From the NCBI GenBank assembly GCA_022575985.1, contig JAKSXM010000007.1, positions 37,016,501 through 37,080,500 of the forward strand: a stretch of 64,000 nucleotides of DNA. Direction: 5' to 3'. This document shows, one piece after another, positions 23,180 through 34,878 of this stretch. Origin of the DNA: Anagrus nilaparvatae (taxonomy: Eukaryota; Arthropoda; Insecta; Hymenoptera; Mymaridae). The translations under genes and the position numbers were made by a program. The notes under the pieces were generated by a model. That model worked only from the letters and a program-made list of their open reading frames with translations. It was not told the origin of the DNA and did no database searches. The stretch's first letter is position 1. Each line of letters begins with the position of its first letter.

Positions 23180-25303
23180 ATATTGCAACAAAACACTTTA
23201 ATCCCTAAAATAAAAAATGCATATGAAGCATTTGATAAGGATCCCCAATAAAGCGTAGCTTCTTGTAGAGTGAGGATGACTGGGCTAATTAAAAATTGGC
23301 AAAGGTTTGAAGGCAATCACCATCAAATCTTTACCTCTAAAGACTTAGAATCACTTATGAAAGATCAACCATATTTAACTGATAAAGTTATTGATCAATT
23401 AGATGAACAACATCTTGTAAATTTAACTTTATTTCAGACATATTTAGATAGTCATACCTCCTCTAAAGATTGTGCCCGTAAACAAACGCCAAACAATATT
23501 TTTATACTTTATATTTCGCGATATTTTTCATTCGTCCGTAGTTTCCAAACCTAAAATCTCTAATATTACAAAATTGCGTCACCTTAAAGCCCATTCAAAA
23601 GGCGATGCTGCTGACTTAGTTAGCAGTTATGCGGTAACTAAAGATAATTTTTTAATTGTTTTGAATAAATTAACTGATAGGTTTGAAAATAAAAAGCGCT
23701 TAGTAAATGCTCATGTCGCAGCAATTTACAATATACCCCCTATGACTAAAACTAGTGCAGTAGATTTAAGAAAGATCTTGGTTAGTCTAACCACTTCCAT
23801 TTCTGCATTGAAGGTTTTAGGTCGGACGGTTGATAAGTGGGATGATTTATTGATCTTTCATGTCTTATCTTTGTTTAATAACGAAACTAAAAGGCAATGG
23901 AAATTATACTTGTGTAATGTATCCTTGTTTGCTTGTTCTACTCAGTTAACTAGTCAAAATTCAAATGATAATAATTAAGAAAATCAAGCCTTAACAAATT
24001 TTACTTCTGATCCTCCAGATTTAAATTTATTGATAGAATTTATGGAATCCTAGATTGCTATATTGGAATCTATTGAGGAAAATACTAATGTAATAAATCA
24101 AGGTAGCTGGGTTAATTCTAATTCAAATAAATTTAAAAGCAAGAATGTAGCTACTCAGCCCCAAATAAAAGTTTTCCATACTCAATTAAAGTCAAACAGT
24201 AACTCTAAATTAGAATTTCTCATGTGTAAGGGAAATCACAAACTAATTGTGATGATTAAACAAAATTAACCCCAGCAAAACGGTATGAATTCATTAAGTC
24301 ATTACCAAGATGTTGCAATTGTCTTGGCAACCATCTTTTTTCTAAATGCAAATCCAAACAGCTTTGCAGTATATGCAATAAAAAGCATCATACCTCTTTA
24401 CATGATGACAATTATCTTGCTAAATTCACTAAGAAAACTCAAGATTCTAATATTGCCTATCAATTCTCTGATAATATCAATATAAATTCCCCTCAAGATT
24501 CTAATCAGAATTCAAGTACCAGTTCTAGTCAAAGTTTTGAATCTGCTTAGGCACCTCAGTTGCCTTCAGCTAAGTTGTCTTTTTGTTTCTGATGAGCATG
24601 AGTCCTCACTCTTCTCTTAATTTCTTAATCCGGATAAGCAAGAGTGCGAAACCTAGTTCCAAAATACCCATTTTAGAACTCCTGAGGGTAAAAATGTTGT
24701 AGGCTCCCATTCAAAATTAAAAATGTCTCCAATTCAAAATTAAAATTGACAATCTCTATTTTTCTAATTTAAATTAATTATTTAACTTATCTACTTTTTG
24801 ATATTTTCTGACCTGAACTCAAAATCCGCTATCTAATAATAGATAGGAGAGCGGTAGATATAAGCAATTAATTGTCACTTAATAAAATTATAATTTTCCA
24901 TCTACAATGTAAAATTAAGCGAGGAGAAACGCCAAACCGCAGTACATTAAATTTGTCTAATATTGTCAGATGTGATAAAAATTTTATTACCCTGACCTTA
25001 AAAATACCATGGCATGGTCTCTTAAATATTCTTAATCTTTGCAAGAATGCAATAACTTACAAACTATTTAAAAATGAGGTCAATGACATTGTTTTGGTGA
25101 CAGACGAAACGATGCCCCCAATTAAATGGCCTTTAGGTCGCATTATTAAAATATTTAAAGGACCCGATGATCTGGCAAGAATTGTTGAGGTCAAAACTTT
25201 CACTTCTGTCTTAAGAAGGCCAGTTCAAAAGTTAAATTTGTTAGGCGTAAATAATGAGTTGAGTTCAATTATTTTATTGTATTTATATTTTTTGGACCAC
25301 TAA
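23180..25303 (+). pseudogene. Second BEL/Pao remnant: gag plus extreme pol end
   Basis: 23180-23990 translates in two frames to a Pao-type gag (LKNWQRFEG-like start, FQTYLDSHT, then KLTDRFENKKRLVNAHV and SALKVLGRTVDKWDDLL), the same domain as 5800-6600 of the complete element but clearly a different family. 24063-24540 is the decayed zinc-knuckle region. Protease, RT, RNase H and integrase are missing: the reading resumes at about 25050-25250 with the DUF5641-like end (VLVTDETMPPIKWPLGRI). Frameshifts occur near 23480 and in the knuckle region. No LTR pair was found, so the element's ends are unknown. It appears inserted within the 19032-27972 inverted-repeat element. Confidence 0.85.
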
Positions 25304-26480
25304 AGACGAATATAATAACCGGTAATCTTATACCAAAAATCGTGTTCTTTCATTTATCTGCAAATTATATATTAATTTTCTAGTTTGAAAGGTTATAAAA
25401 TTTTTATACTCGAGATGTCGAGACGATACCAAGACGATATCGATACTAAAAAAGACGATGTCTCGAAAAATATCGGTCTGAAAAAAAAAAATATAATTAC
25501 AAAAAAATTTTCTGCACTAAATTATATAAAATTTATTTATATTTTTTTTATATCAAATTTCACATATTTCAAAATACGTTTAAGACTAAAATTTACGAAA
25601 AAAAAATTCATTTTCAAATATTAGGAGGTCCATTACACTAAAAAAATTGAAAAAATAGGTGGTAGCTAAAAGCAAAAAACTTTAATGACTCGCAATTGAG
25701 GGATATCATCAGAAAAATTTTTTTATATCTTATTTGAGTAACTCAAACCCATATTTTACTGTCAAAAAAACACAAAAATACTCGCTGTCAAGCCAAGAAA
25801 TCGAAAAAAACCAAAGTAAAAAAATCGAATTTCTTATGATTTAGGCAATTTCAAGGCTCTTTATATTTGTATAAATATTTTATTTTTTTGATAATTCTTT
25901 TAATTTGGCCCTTTTTTACAACAGCTACATACTCAAAAAACTTTTACTGCAATTATGATTAAATAAAACTAAAAATTTTCATTTAAGCCGTTTTTGATTG
26001 TATATAATAGCTTCTTCATCTAAAACCAGGGTTGAATTTACAAAACTTATTCATACGCATTACTGTAGATATCAAGAGGTTATGTTTTTTGCAATATAAT
26101 AAATGAAAATAAAATAAAAGAAATTTTAAATTATGAATATTTTTATCAAATAAAATTTAAAGCTTTTACGAATAATATATAAATTATTTTGTATGTTTCA
26201 TTTAATTTTCTTATTTTTATTTACTTTTTAAAGCATCTTCAGATTTCACGTAGCTTTCAAAGTAACTCTTGAAATAACACAAGTATTTCTAAAACGGTAA
26301 AAAATATTTAAAAAAATTAATTTTAAAAACTATTATTGTTATTAATTTTTTTTGAACATATACCTTAATCTTCTTCATCGCTATCTTCATTGATAACTGG
26401 TACCATATCCTGATGAATAGTTAGTAATTAGTAATTTTTTAGTCTTAGTAATTTTTTTAACCAAATTTCGATCTGGTAGT
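25304..26480. other. AT-rich non-coding DNA upstream of the transposase remnant
   Basis: No convincing ORF. The 79-codon ORF at 25385-25624 is rich in Lys, Ile and Phe and fits chance. GACGATA(C/T)CAAGACGATATCG near 25425 is a small repeat. If the ISL2EU-like transposon is real, its promoter and the N-terminal part of its transposase should decay somewhere in 26000-26480. Confidence 0.45.
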
Positions 26481-26499
26481 GCAGACAGGAATCGTTAAA

Positions 26500-27540
26500 A
26501 AATTATTTGATCTAAACGATGAATTAGTTTTGATTTTTGACGGTACGTATGTTGAACATCAAAAAGCAGAAACAATAACTATCATTGGCGATCTTATGGT
26601 ATGCAAAAACATTATAATTTAGCAAAACTTTTTACTATCTGTGCAACAGATGGTTTTGTACTTTTTGTGCCTTTTTATTATGGATCTAAGAATGATACTG
26701 ATATTTTAAAAGATATATTAAATAAAGACAGAGATTTTAATAATCTTTTACAAGAAAGAGATTTTTTTGTTATGGACCATGGTTTTCGAGATGTAATAAA
26801 TAATGTTAAAGAAAGAGGTTTTAAATACTTAATGCCTGCATTAAAAGGAAATAGAAAACAGCTTCCAATCAACTAAGCCATTGATAGCCAATTCGTAACA
26901 AAAATAATATGGCCTGTTCAAGCTGCACACAGAGTATTAGACAAAAGTTCAAGCTTCTAAGCAATATATATTTCATTGAATCCCTAATTAGGCTTGAATC
27001 TTATGCGAGAGTCGCAAATTATCTTTATAATAAGTATTGCAAAAGATTTAGTTCAGATTCAGCAATGACGGATCAGATAGTATCCAGGATGAAAATGAGA
27101 AAAAATCTTTCAAATAAGTTAGCTGAAGAAGCAGCAGCTCTTCGTTACAATAGACGAAGCAGTCTTTTTGTAAAACCTAAAGCTGAAGATTTAGGAGATT
27201 TCCCAAAACTGGAACTATAAATTAAAATTGTATTTTATGGGTACCTCTCAGACAATTCTTTTGATATAAAATATTTGAAAGATAATAATAATATATAATT
27301 ATTAGAAATAACAATCACGGCATAAAAAACAAACAGTTTGTAAATACCTTATTCATTATATACCTGACAAAGACGATGTTGATGGAATTAATCGGTATTC
27401 ATGTAAAAGTGCTAAAGGTAACCGAACTATTGGTAGCTGTTGTCACTTTGCCGTAATATTATATTTTTTTTATTTATTTCATGCAAGGTATTTGGAAGTG
27501 TTGAAGGCATTAATCAGTATATGGTACCAGTTATCAATGA
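26500..27540 (+). pseudogene. ISL2EU-like (Harbinger-related) DDE transposase, decayed
   Basis: Three collinear pieces in shifting frames. About 26505-26585 gives LIFDGTYVEHQKAET with the first catalytic Asp candidate. 26601-26876 gives ATDGFVLFVPFYYGSKNDTD and FVMDHGFRDVINNV, the second Asp region typical of these enzymes. 26970-27220 gives SLIRLESYARVANYLYNKY. After about 27340 a cysteine-rich tail, CKSAKGNRTIGSCCHFA, resembles the C-terminal zinc finger (CxC...C..H) these transposases often carry. Stops at 26874 and frameshifts kill it. It sits about 150 bp inside the right 276-bp inverted repeat, where a transposase 3' end would be expected. The superfamily call rests on motif memory and needs a search. 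Confidence 0.65.
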
Positions 27541-27649
27541 TGATTTGCTCAAAGAGGAACCATTGTGATAGGTCAAATTTCTATTTTTGATTTTTTGGCA
27601 TATAAGCACGTTTTGAGACCCCAGGAAGCTAAAAAACCGGTTTTTAAAA

Positions 27650-27697
27650 AATGTATGTGTGTGGGTGTGTGTGTATGTGTGCGTGTGTATGTGTATG
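27650..27697. repeat. (TG)n-type microsatellite
   Basis: A run of TGTG and TATG units with GGG interruption lies immediately inside the right inverted repeat. It explains the ORF of Thr-His repeats on the other strand. Confidence 0.85.
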
Positions 27698-27972
27698 TAT
27701 GTAATTGGTGATATTTTACAAACATTATGGAGTTAAGACCTAATTTTTTTTTCAAAAATTTTTTTATCAAAAAAGCTCGAGGTACTTTTTATTTTTTTAA
27801 TTTGGATGTAATACCTCATTTATTTCCACGAAAGTACTTATATTTGAAAGTATGATTTTTACTCGATATCTTGAATCTGATACTTAATTTTTTGAAAATT
27901 TTTTTCCCAAAATTTTTTTGACGAAAAAATACAAAAAACACCAACTTTTTTTTTTCTTTTTGGACGTTGTAC
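27696..27972 (-). repeat. Right 276-bp inverted repeat
   Basis: Reverse complement of 19032-19307 with only scattered differences, ending GGACGTTGTAC. Outer flanks do not match between the two ends, so no target duplication is visible; a deletion at one side would explain this. Confidence 0.75.
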
Positions 27973-28099
27973 CTAATTTTTTTCTATGAAAATGCTAGTT
28001 GGCAGGGTATTTTTCTTCGTTTTGCATGCGAGCAAGAGCGGCTTATGTAAAGTTGAACGATTTTATAGAGCTAAAGCTCTGAAAACTGTACAACTAAAT

Positions 28100-30059
28100 A
28101 TTTGCTCTAGGTGAGAATGCGTTACGCATACTTGGGCCCGGCTCCCTAGTTATGTCTAGGACTCCATGTCAGCGTGCTTCCGATTCGACTCAGATCACGC
28201 TGGCAAGCTACCAACTAAACTCACCCCCTATTTTGCCTTATACACATCAACCCGGTACCGTTTATCACATTACATCGGGTTGACTTAGGCCATGTATCCT
28301 CTTTAAATGAAGATCCTTACATTCTTTTGTCTTTTCATCCTGGAGATTCCTACTTCTTGTTATTTCACCATGTCGTCAGATAGATATATACATAGTTTTA
28401 TAAATAAATAAATATCCTTGTATGTCCTTCATTTTCTTCCCATTGGTGCCGCGTGCAAGAACCGTCTATTTTTACCGCTCCTAGACACGGCTCCTAGTTA
28501 GGATGTCCTCAATAACTTTTTTGTACGCAGAATCTCCTCCACGTAACTTGCCATGACGCTCCATGCTTCCTCGCTCTGGAGCATTTTTTCATTTATGTTA
28601 TCAGGTGTGACTTCCTCTATCTCCATCTCTGCCTCCAGCGCCCTCCTTCAGTTATCCAGCGGTCACACTCGAAAAAAGTGTGACGCGCGTCGTCTCGTTT
28701 GTCGGGACAAAATACACATTCAGGGCTCACGACCTTTCTCAATCTGAAAAAATAAGACTGGAAAAGCCCATGGCCACTGAGGAACTGTGTCAAAAAGTAG
28801 TTTACCTCTCCGAGCCCCCTCTGAGTCCAGGGTGCGACCTCTTTTATGAGGCGCCTGGTCCATGCACTGTCCGCGCGGTCCGCCCAGAGCCTTTGCCACT
28901 CCAACATTGTAGCTCTCCTAACATCCGTTTTAATATATTCTAGGTCTCCCTCATTTTTCCATTCGTATATAAGCTTGCGCTCTTTGGCAAGAAGCTGAAT
29001 TGGAATAATTCCGGCAATAACAAGAACTGCCACATTCCAGACAGTCCTGTATGCGCAAGAAACCCTCAAAGCACCCTGCTTCTGAACTTTTATCATGCCT
29101 TTCGCATAGATATCCTTTTCCAGTGCCTCACCCCAAATCTCGGCTCCGTACAATAAGATGGAATGAGTTATGGGCATTAGCAGCTTTCTTTTGCTGGGCT
29201 TAGGGCCATTCATATTTGACATCAGCCTGCTCAGGGCCATTTTCGTGGTACCTGCCTTCTTGACTATTTGAGAAATATGCTCGAAATAGGTCCGCTTCGT
29301 ATCCAGAACTATTCCAAGATATTTGACGAACCTTTTCGTCTCTATAATGGTATCATCATCGACCCGTATTGGAATGACGGTATTGATTTGCTTCCCCGGA
29401 ACATCACGATCTCTGTCTTAGCAGCTGCCAGACTTAAACCGTGATCTTCCATCCATGCGCTTGTCTTTAACATGCAGACGCTCAAGCTGTCCTGAGCTTG
29501 TTGCACGTTCCTTGCTATGATCACGAGGGCAATATCATCCGCGTAGCCTATCATAAAGCAGCCATCTCCCAGCTCTAGTCTCAGGATACCATCATAAGAG
29601 ATGTTCCATAGGTCAGGTCCCAGTATGGAGCCCTGAGCTGCACCAGCTGTCACTTTTCTACTCTTCTTCCCTTGAAGAGTCTCGTATAATAGTACTCTGT
29701 TGCTTAGGTAGCTCTTCATTACCCGCATCAAATATTTCGGTACTGCAAAGTCATTTAGTCCTTGCAGGAACTTTGTCCACTTTGCCGAGTTGAATGAGTT
29801 CTTGACGTCGAGGCTAACCAAAAGGCTAAGCCGGGGGCTTGCTTATTTCTGAGAGCTCTTCTTGCGTGAAGCCCATGACATCGTTTACACTAATATCCTC
29901 CTCTTGGTCTATTCTCGTCGGGTGCATGGCAAACAGAGCATCAACTACTGTCCTTGCTTCCTCTTCGTCCATCAGTGAGCTAGCCGCGAAGCCCCTTTGC
30001 TTCTTCGTGACTATCTTCAAGCCCAATCCCCAGGGATCGTTGTCCACTTCGAGACATAG
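28100..30059 (-). pseudogene. R1-type LINE copy C, 3' half (RT and 3' UTR)
   Basis: Minus strand. 30059-29826 is the region before the RT core (VDNDPWGLGLKIVTKK). 29821-29342 is the RT palm with LDVKNSFNSAKW, GAAQGSILGPDLWN and an intact YADD. 29240-28617 is the RT end with a CCHC-like tail (CVFCPDKRDDARHTFFECDRW). 28520-28100 is the 3' UTR, recognisable by CGGGTTGACTTA and shared with copies D and F. Between 29826 and 29821 the stretch holding KKAPGPDGIP is deleted, and frameshifts occur near 29340 and 29240. The 5' part continues at 31337-32158 beyond an inserted fold-back element. Confidence 0.88.
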
Positions 30060-31336
30060 CACAGTGGGCTAGAAAAATTCAAAAGGGAACAAAATTCGGC
30101 TTCAGCGTAATTTTGACTGAAAATAAAATTTAAAAAATGGAATTTATAGGTTTTCATATATATTAAACGATAGGATACCGCTTTTTTTGAAAAAAAAATA
30201 TTGGAAAATTTTTTTAGGCGTGGGAAATCAGCAAAAATTTTTTTAAATTTGGCACTAAAAATGGGATAAAATGTCAAATTTATAAAAAAAAAGTTTTTTG
30301 ATGATACATATACATAAAAATATGCTGAAAAAAACATAATTAACCTAAAAATTTTATCTCAGCTGTGTGTGTGTCTACTATTGTAAGTGGGTTAGTGGAA
30401 TATTCGAAAAAACTTAAAAATTAAAAAAAAATCAGAAGTTTATTAATTTTTAGTGTTTTTTACTTCCTAAAACGCACAAATAAAGTATAGATGGGTTTTT
30501 TGCATCTACCTTGGTCTTATCCTACAACTGTGTATTTTTGTGTCTGTATGTGAGCGTGTGTAAAATTGAATTTTCGCATTTTTAGTAGATTTTTTAAAAT
30601 TTAATCATAAAGATATTAAATAATGAAATGGTTAACTTGTTTATAGGTGACAAAACTTGAATGTATGTGTGTATTGATATAAAATGTGTGCAGTTTTGTC
30701 TATGGGAGTATGGTTGTATTTGTACGTGTGTATGTGTTTGTGAGTTAAATCGCATTTTCGTATTTTCAGTTGGTTTTTTTTAAATTAATCATAATGATAT
30801 TAAATTATAAAGTGGTTATTTTTTGTTTTACACACGCTCACATACAGACATAAAAATACACAGATGTAGGATAAGACCAAGGTAGATGCAAAAAACCCAT
30901 CTATACTTTATTTGTGCGTTTTAGGAAGTAAAAAACACTAAAAATTAATAAAACTCTGATTTTTTTTTAATTTTTAAGTTTTTTCGAATATTCCACTAAC
31001 CCACTTACAATAGTAGACACACACACAGCTGAGATAAAATTTTTAGGTTAATTATGGTTTTTTCAGCATATTTTTATGTATATGTATCATCAAAAAACTT
31101 TTTTTTTATAAATTTGACATTTTATCCCATTTTTAGTGCCAAATTTAAAAAAATTTTTGCTGATTTCCCACGCATAAAAAAATTTTCCAATATTTTTTTT
31201 TCAAAAAAAGCAGTATCCTATCGTTTAATATATATGACAACCTATAAATTCCATTTTTTAAATTTTATTTTCAGTCAAAATTACGCTGAAGCCGAATTTT
31301 GTTCCTTTTTGACTTTTTCTAGCCCACTGTGCATAG
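30055..31336. mobile_element. Transib-like fold-back transposon with RSS-like ends
   Basis: The element 30060-31331 (1272 bp) is flanked by CATAG at 30055-30059 and 31332-31336. That sequence occurs once at this point in uninterrupted LINE copies, so the 5-bp duplication is clear. Both ends begin CACAGTG, identical to the consensus heptamer of V(D)J signal sequences. In both, after exactly 22 bases comes ACAAAATTC, 7 of 9 positions of the consensus nonamer. Transib transposons, relatives of RAG1, have CAC-type heptamer ends and 5-bp duplications. The arms (30060-30565 and 30828-31331) are near-perfect reverse complements; the centre carries two direct copies of an ~85-bp phrase. No transposase is encoded, so it is non-autonomous. 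Family assignment is inferred from ends and duplication only. Confidence 0.8.
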
Positions 31337-32158
31337 GTTCCTTTCACAGCGGATCTTACTGAAATTGATCTCCCGCATCAAAGCTCGCTTCACTTCTTTA
31401 TGAACTATCATCAGTTCCCTTGCTTCTTCGCGAGACTTGGCCCTAGTGGCTCTTCTTCATGTGGCTTTGTCTGCGTAGCTCTACGATTTCTGTGTTCCAC
31501 CAGTATACAGGTGGGTTCCTTCCATTAAACCTTTTTCGAGGCATGGAAGCGTCACGTGGCTTTTGAAAAGCAGCGTCATTATTTTAGATACTACTTTCTC
31601 AGCGTCTTCCTTACTTCCTACTCTGCGGGGTTTCATTAGAATTGCCCTTTATCCCGTCATTAAAACTCGTATACATCGTTTTTTGTTCAGCTTATTAAGG
31701 TTCCAGTCTCTTGGTTTTGGCCTATATGCCTCTCCAGGGGGCGGTATCTTATGCTGAATTTTGAACGAAATGTATTGGTGGTCGCTCGCAGTAAAGACTT
31801 CCATAACGTGCCAATTATTGACTCTCGTACTTAGGCCTTCTGATGCGAACGACGCGTCTATTTTTGTTTCAGCGTAGTTGGGACTTCTGAAGATTGTGGT
31901 GTTACCCACGTTTAGAACAGCGAGGCCCAGCCTTGGTACCAATTCTAGTGTCGCTGCTCCCTTTGAGTCGTTATAGGGCATACCCCCCAGTCAATAGCTT
32001 TAGCGTTAAAGTCAATCCTGCAACAATTAAATTGCCGCCCGCTTCTCTTGCGCAGTCTTCTATGTCTGCCAACTTTGCATAATAGTTCTGTATAGGTCCT
32101 GTTGGAGTTAGGTAACAACTCACGTACGTTATGGCTTTGCTTCTGATCGACGCAATAA
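31337..32158 (-). pseudogene. R1-type LINE copy C, 5' half (endonuclease)
   Basis: Minus strand, the upstream continuation of 28100-30059. It encodes the end of the APE endonuclease domain, with TYVSCYLTPTGP at about 32130, VLNVGNTTIFR and SDHQYISFK, then the linker leading into the RT. The catalytic VAGDFNAK segment is broken by a frameshift near 32010. It is truncated at 32158, where copy D's poly(A) tail lies against it. So the 5' end was either never present or was separated when D inserted. Confidence 0.82.
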
Positions 32159-34420
32159 TAAAAATTTTTTTTGTTTTTTGTTTTTTTATTGCACACTGGT
32201 GAGGTGAGAATGCGTTACGCACGAACAGAACCCGGTGTTCTGAACAGAGTCGGACTACATGATGGCAAGGCACTCTGCAAAGAATGCATTGCCCCATTTT
32301 TACCGACTAAACTCACCCCTCATCATGACTTATACAAATCAGCCCGGAACCGTTTATCACATTACATCGGGTTGACTTAAAGCAATGTATCTTCTTTAGT
32401 TGATCCTTCCATCCATTAGTCCTTTCATCCTGGAGATCCTTTCTTTCTCCTTCTTGTTATTTCACCGTGTCGTCAACTAGATAAATACGTAAGTTTATAA
32501 ATAAATAAATATATAAATAAATAAATAAATAAATAAATAAGTATATAAATAAATAAATAAATAGATATCCTTGTACGTCCTACATCGTCTCTCTTTGGTG
32601 CCGCGTGCAAGATCCGCCTATCTTGGTCGCTCCTACGCACGGATCCTAGTTAGGGTGTCCTCAATAGCTTATTAGTTCGCAGAATATCCTCCACGAAACT
32701 TGCGACAGCACTCCATCCTTCTTCATTTTGAAGCATTCTTTCAACGACATTGTCAGGCGCAATGTTGCCTATTTCCGCCTCCAATTCCCTCCTTTTGATC
32801 ACCCACCGATCGCAACGAAAGAACGTGTGATACGCATCATCGCGTTCGCCGGAAAAAGAACACACATTTGGAGCCTCCAACTTTGCCAGTCCTAAAGGGA
32901 TAGGACTGAAAAATCCCGTGTCCACTGAGAAACTGGGTCAAGAAGTAATTCACGAGCGACATCTTTTATGAGACGCCTGGTCCATTCTGGCCGCTTCCGA
33001 GACACTCCTGTACGCGCAAGAAACCCTCAGAGCACCTTGCCTCTGAACTCTTATTATGCCTTTCGCATACATATCCTTGTCTAACGCCTTAGAATGGGAG
33101 TGTAGGATCGACTTTTCCTTTGCTGATATGTACCAGTATTGCCTTTTTCCATCGTCTGCTAAAGAATCATGTTTGGATGCAGGTGTTGTACATCCTTAGC
33201 ATCAATGATGGACACTCGTGTGAAGCGTATCTTATAATCTCGGCTGGTATACCCTCTGGTCCGGGAGCTTTCTTATTTCTAAGGGAATCCACGGCAGCAA
33301 ACAGCTCTTCTTGCGTAAAATCCGGGGTACCCTCCACATTGGTGTTATCCTCTTGGTCCACTCTTGTTGGATGCGTCAGGAATAGGGCATCTACGATTGT
33401 TTTTGCCTCCTCTTCGTCCATTAGCGAGCTGGCCGCGTAGCCCCTCAGCTTCTTCGTAACTATCTTCAAGCCAAGTCCCCAGGGGTCGTTGTCAACTTTA
33501 ATACATAGATTCCTTTCACAGCGAATTTTGCTGGCGTTGATCGCCTGCCTTAGGGATCGCTTAACTTCTTTGTGAACGTTCATGAGTTCCCTTGCTTCTC
33601 CGCAAGACTTTGCTCTAGTCGCTCTTCTTCGCGTCTTGTGGCTTTGTCTGCGGAGCTCTGCAATTTCTGGGTTCCACCAGTAAACAGGTTGGTTCTTTCC
33701 ATTGAACCTTTTTCGAGGTATGGAAGCATCACAGGCTTTATTAAGCAGCGTCATTACTTCGGATACTAGTTTCCCCGCGTCTTCCTTACTTCCTACTCTG
33801 CGGGGATTCGCTAGAATTGCCCCTTGTCCCATCAATAAAACTTGTATGAATCGTTCTTTATTCAGCTTATTGAGGTTGCAACCTCTTGGTTTTGACCTAT
33901 ATGCCTCGCCAGGGGGCTGTCGTTTGTGCTGGATTTCAAACGAAATATACTGGTGGTCGCTCGCTGTAAAATCTTCCAAGACGTGCCAGTTACTCACTCT
34001 TGTACTCAGGCCTTCAGATGCGAAAGACACGTAAATTATCGTCTCGTTATGGCCGGCCCTTCTAAAGGTAGTGGTGTTACCCACATTTAAGACAACGAGT
34101 CCCAGCCTGGATACCATTTCAAGGGTCGCCGCCCCTTTTAAGTAAGTGTAGGGCATGCTCCAGTCAACAGCCTTGGCGTTAAAATCGCCTGCAACAATTA
34201 TGTTTCTACCCGCATCTCTCGCAAAGTCTTCTATGCTTAACAATTTCGTATAATACTCCTGTCTAGGTCCGGTTGGCGTAAGGTAGCAGCTCACGTAAGT
34301 TATAGTTTTACTTCAAACCCACACAAAGCCCCTACCTCTTCCTGATGCTTCTACTGGTACTTTTTCTTGATTAGCGATCCAAATAGCTGCTGTTACGATT
34401 TCGTCGTATGTTTGGTTTTA
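32159..34420 (-). pseudogene. R1-type LINE copy D (endonuclease, RT start, RT end, 3' UTR)
   Basis: Minus strand. 34294-33167 is a 375-codon open frame covering most of the endonuclease (VAGDFNAKAVDW, SDHQYISFE) and the start of the RT (KKAPGPEGIPAEI). Just before it, at 34420-34300, lies the frame-broken start of the endonuclease. At about 33093 the sequence jumps to the region near DKDMYAKG, deleting the RT palm with its YADD. 32925-32650 is the C-terminal end with CDRWVIKRRELEAEIG. The 3' UTR (32640-32195) includes an (ATAA)n run and ends in an A-rich tail (T-rich here, 32163-32190). It is 5'-truncated near 34420. Sequence is very close to copies A and F. Confidence 0.88.
32480..32565. repeat. 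(AAAT)n microsatellite in LINE 3' UTR
   Basis: About twenty AAAT units, with a few GTAT interruptions, in the 3' UTR of copy D. The equivalent run is short in copy C (28400) and long in copy F (58684-58745), so it is a length-variable part of this LINE family rather than a later expansion. Confidence 0.85.
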
Positions 34421-34878
34421 ATTTTACATACCTATATGTGATTAAATTAGATCAGAATTAATTTATATAAAGAATTTTGAATAGAAATAAATAAACACGA
34501 AGAGAAAAATCAGCCTATACCTTTAAAATCCAGCAAATATTATTGGAGGGGCAAATGAGATTGGAAATGAAAATCTAAGATGAGATTAGAGATGTGAAAT
34601 AGAAGAGAAATATGATTAAATTTTAGAAAAGTTTTAGAGAAGAAAAGAATATGTTAAGATGAGTTCATATTTAAAATTATTATGTGTTAATGATGTGCTG
34701 ATGAGAGATGTTCTTAAATAAACCCCACCAATTAAAGTGTTGAAGAATTATGACATTAAGCTGCAGTTAAGTCATAAAATAATAAAATAATAATTAACAG
34801 GATCTTGAATAAATAAATTTGATGATATTAGATATTGTAAAAGGCTGGAAATTATTGAAGAGGTTTAATAATTGAAAA
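34421..34878. other. AT-rich intronic spacer
   Basis: No gene, RNA or repeat recognised. The stretch is rich in GATGAGA, GATGTG and AAATAAAT phrases without clear periodicity. Confidence 0.45.

Noticed and set aside
25385..25624. 79-codon plus-strand ORF
   Set aside because: Lys, Ile and Phe-rich translation of low-complexity DNA, with no resemblance to the transposase that follows.
27573..27770. Minus-strand ORF rich in Thr and His
   Set aside because: Translation of the TG microsatellite and the inverted repeat; no coding evidence.
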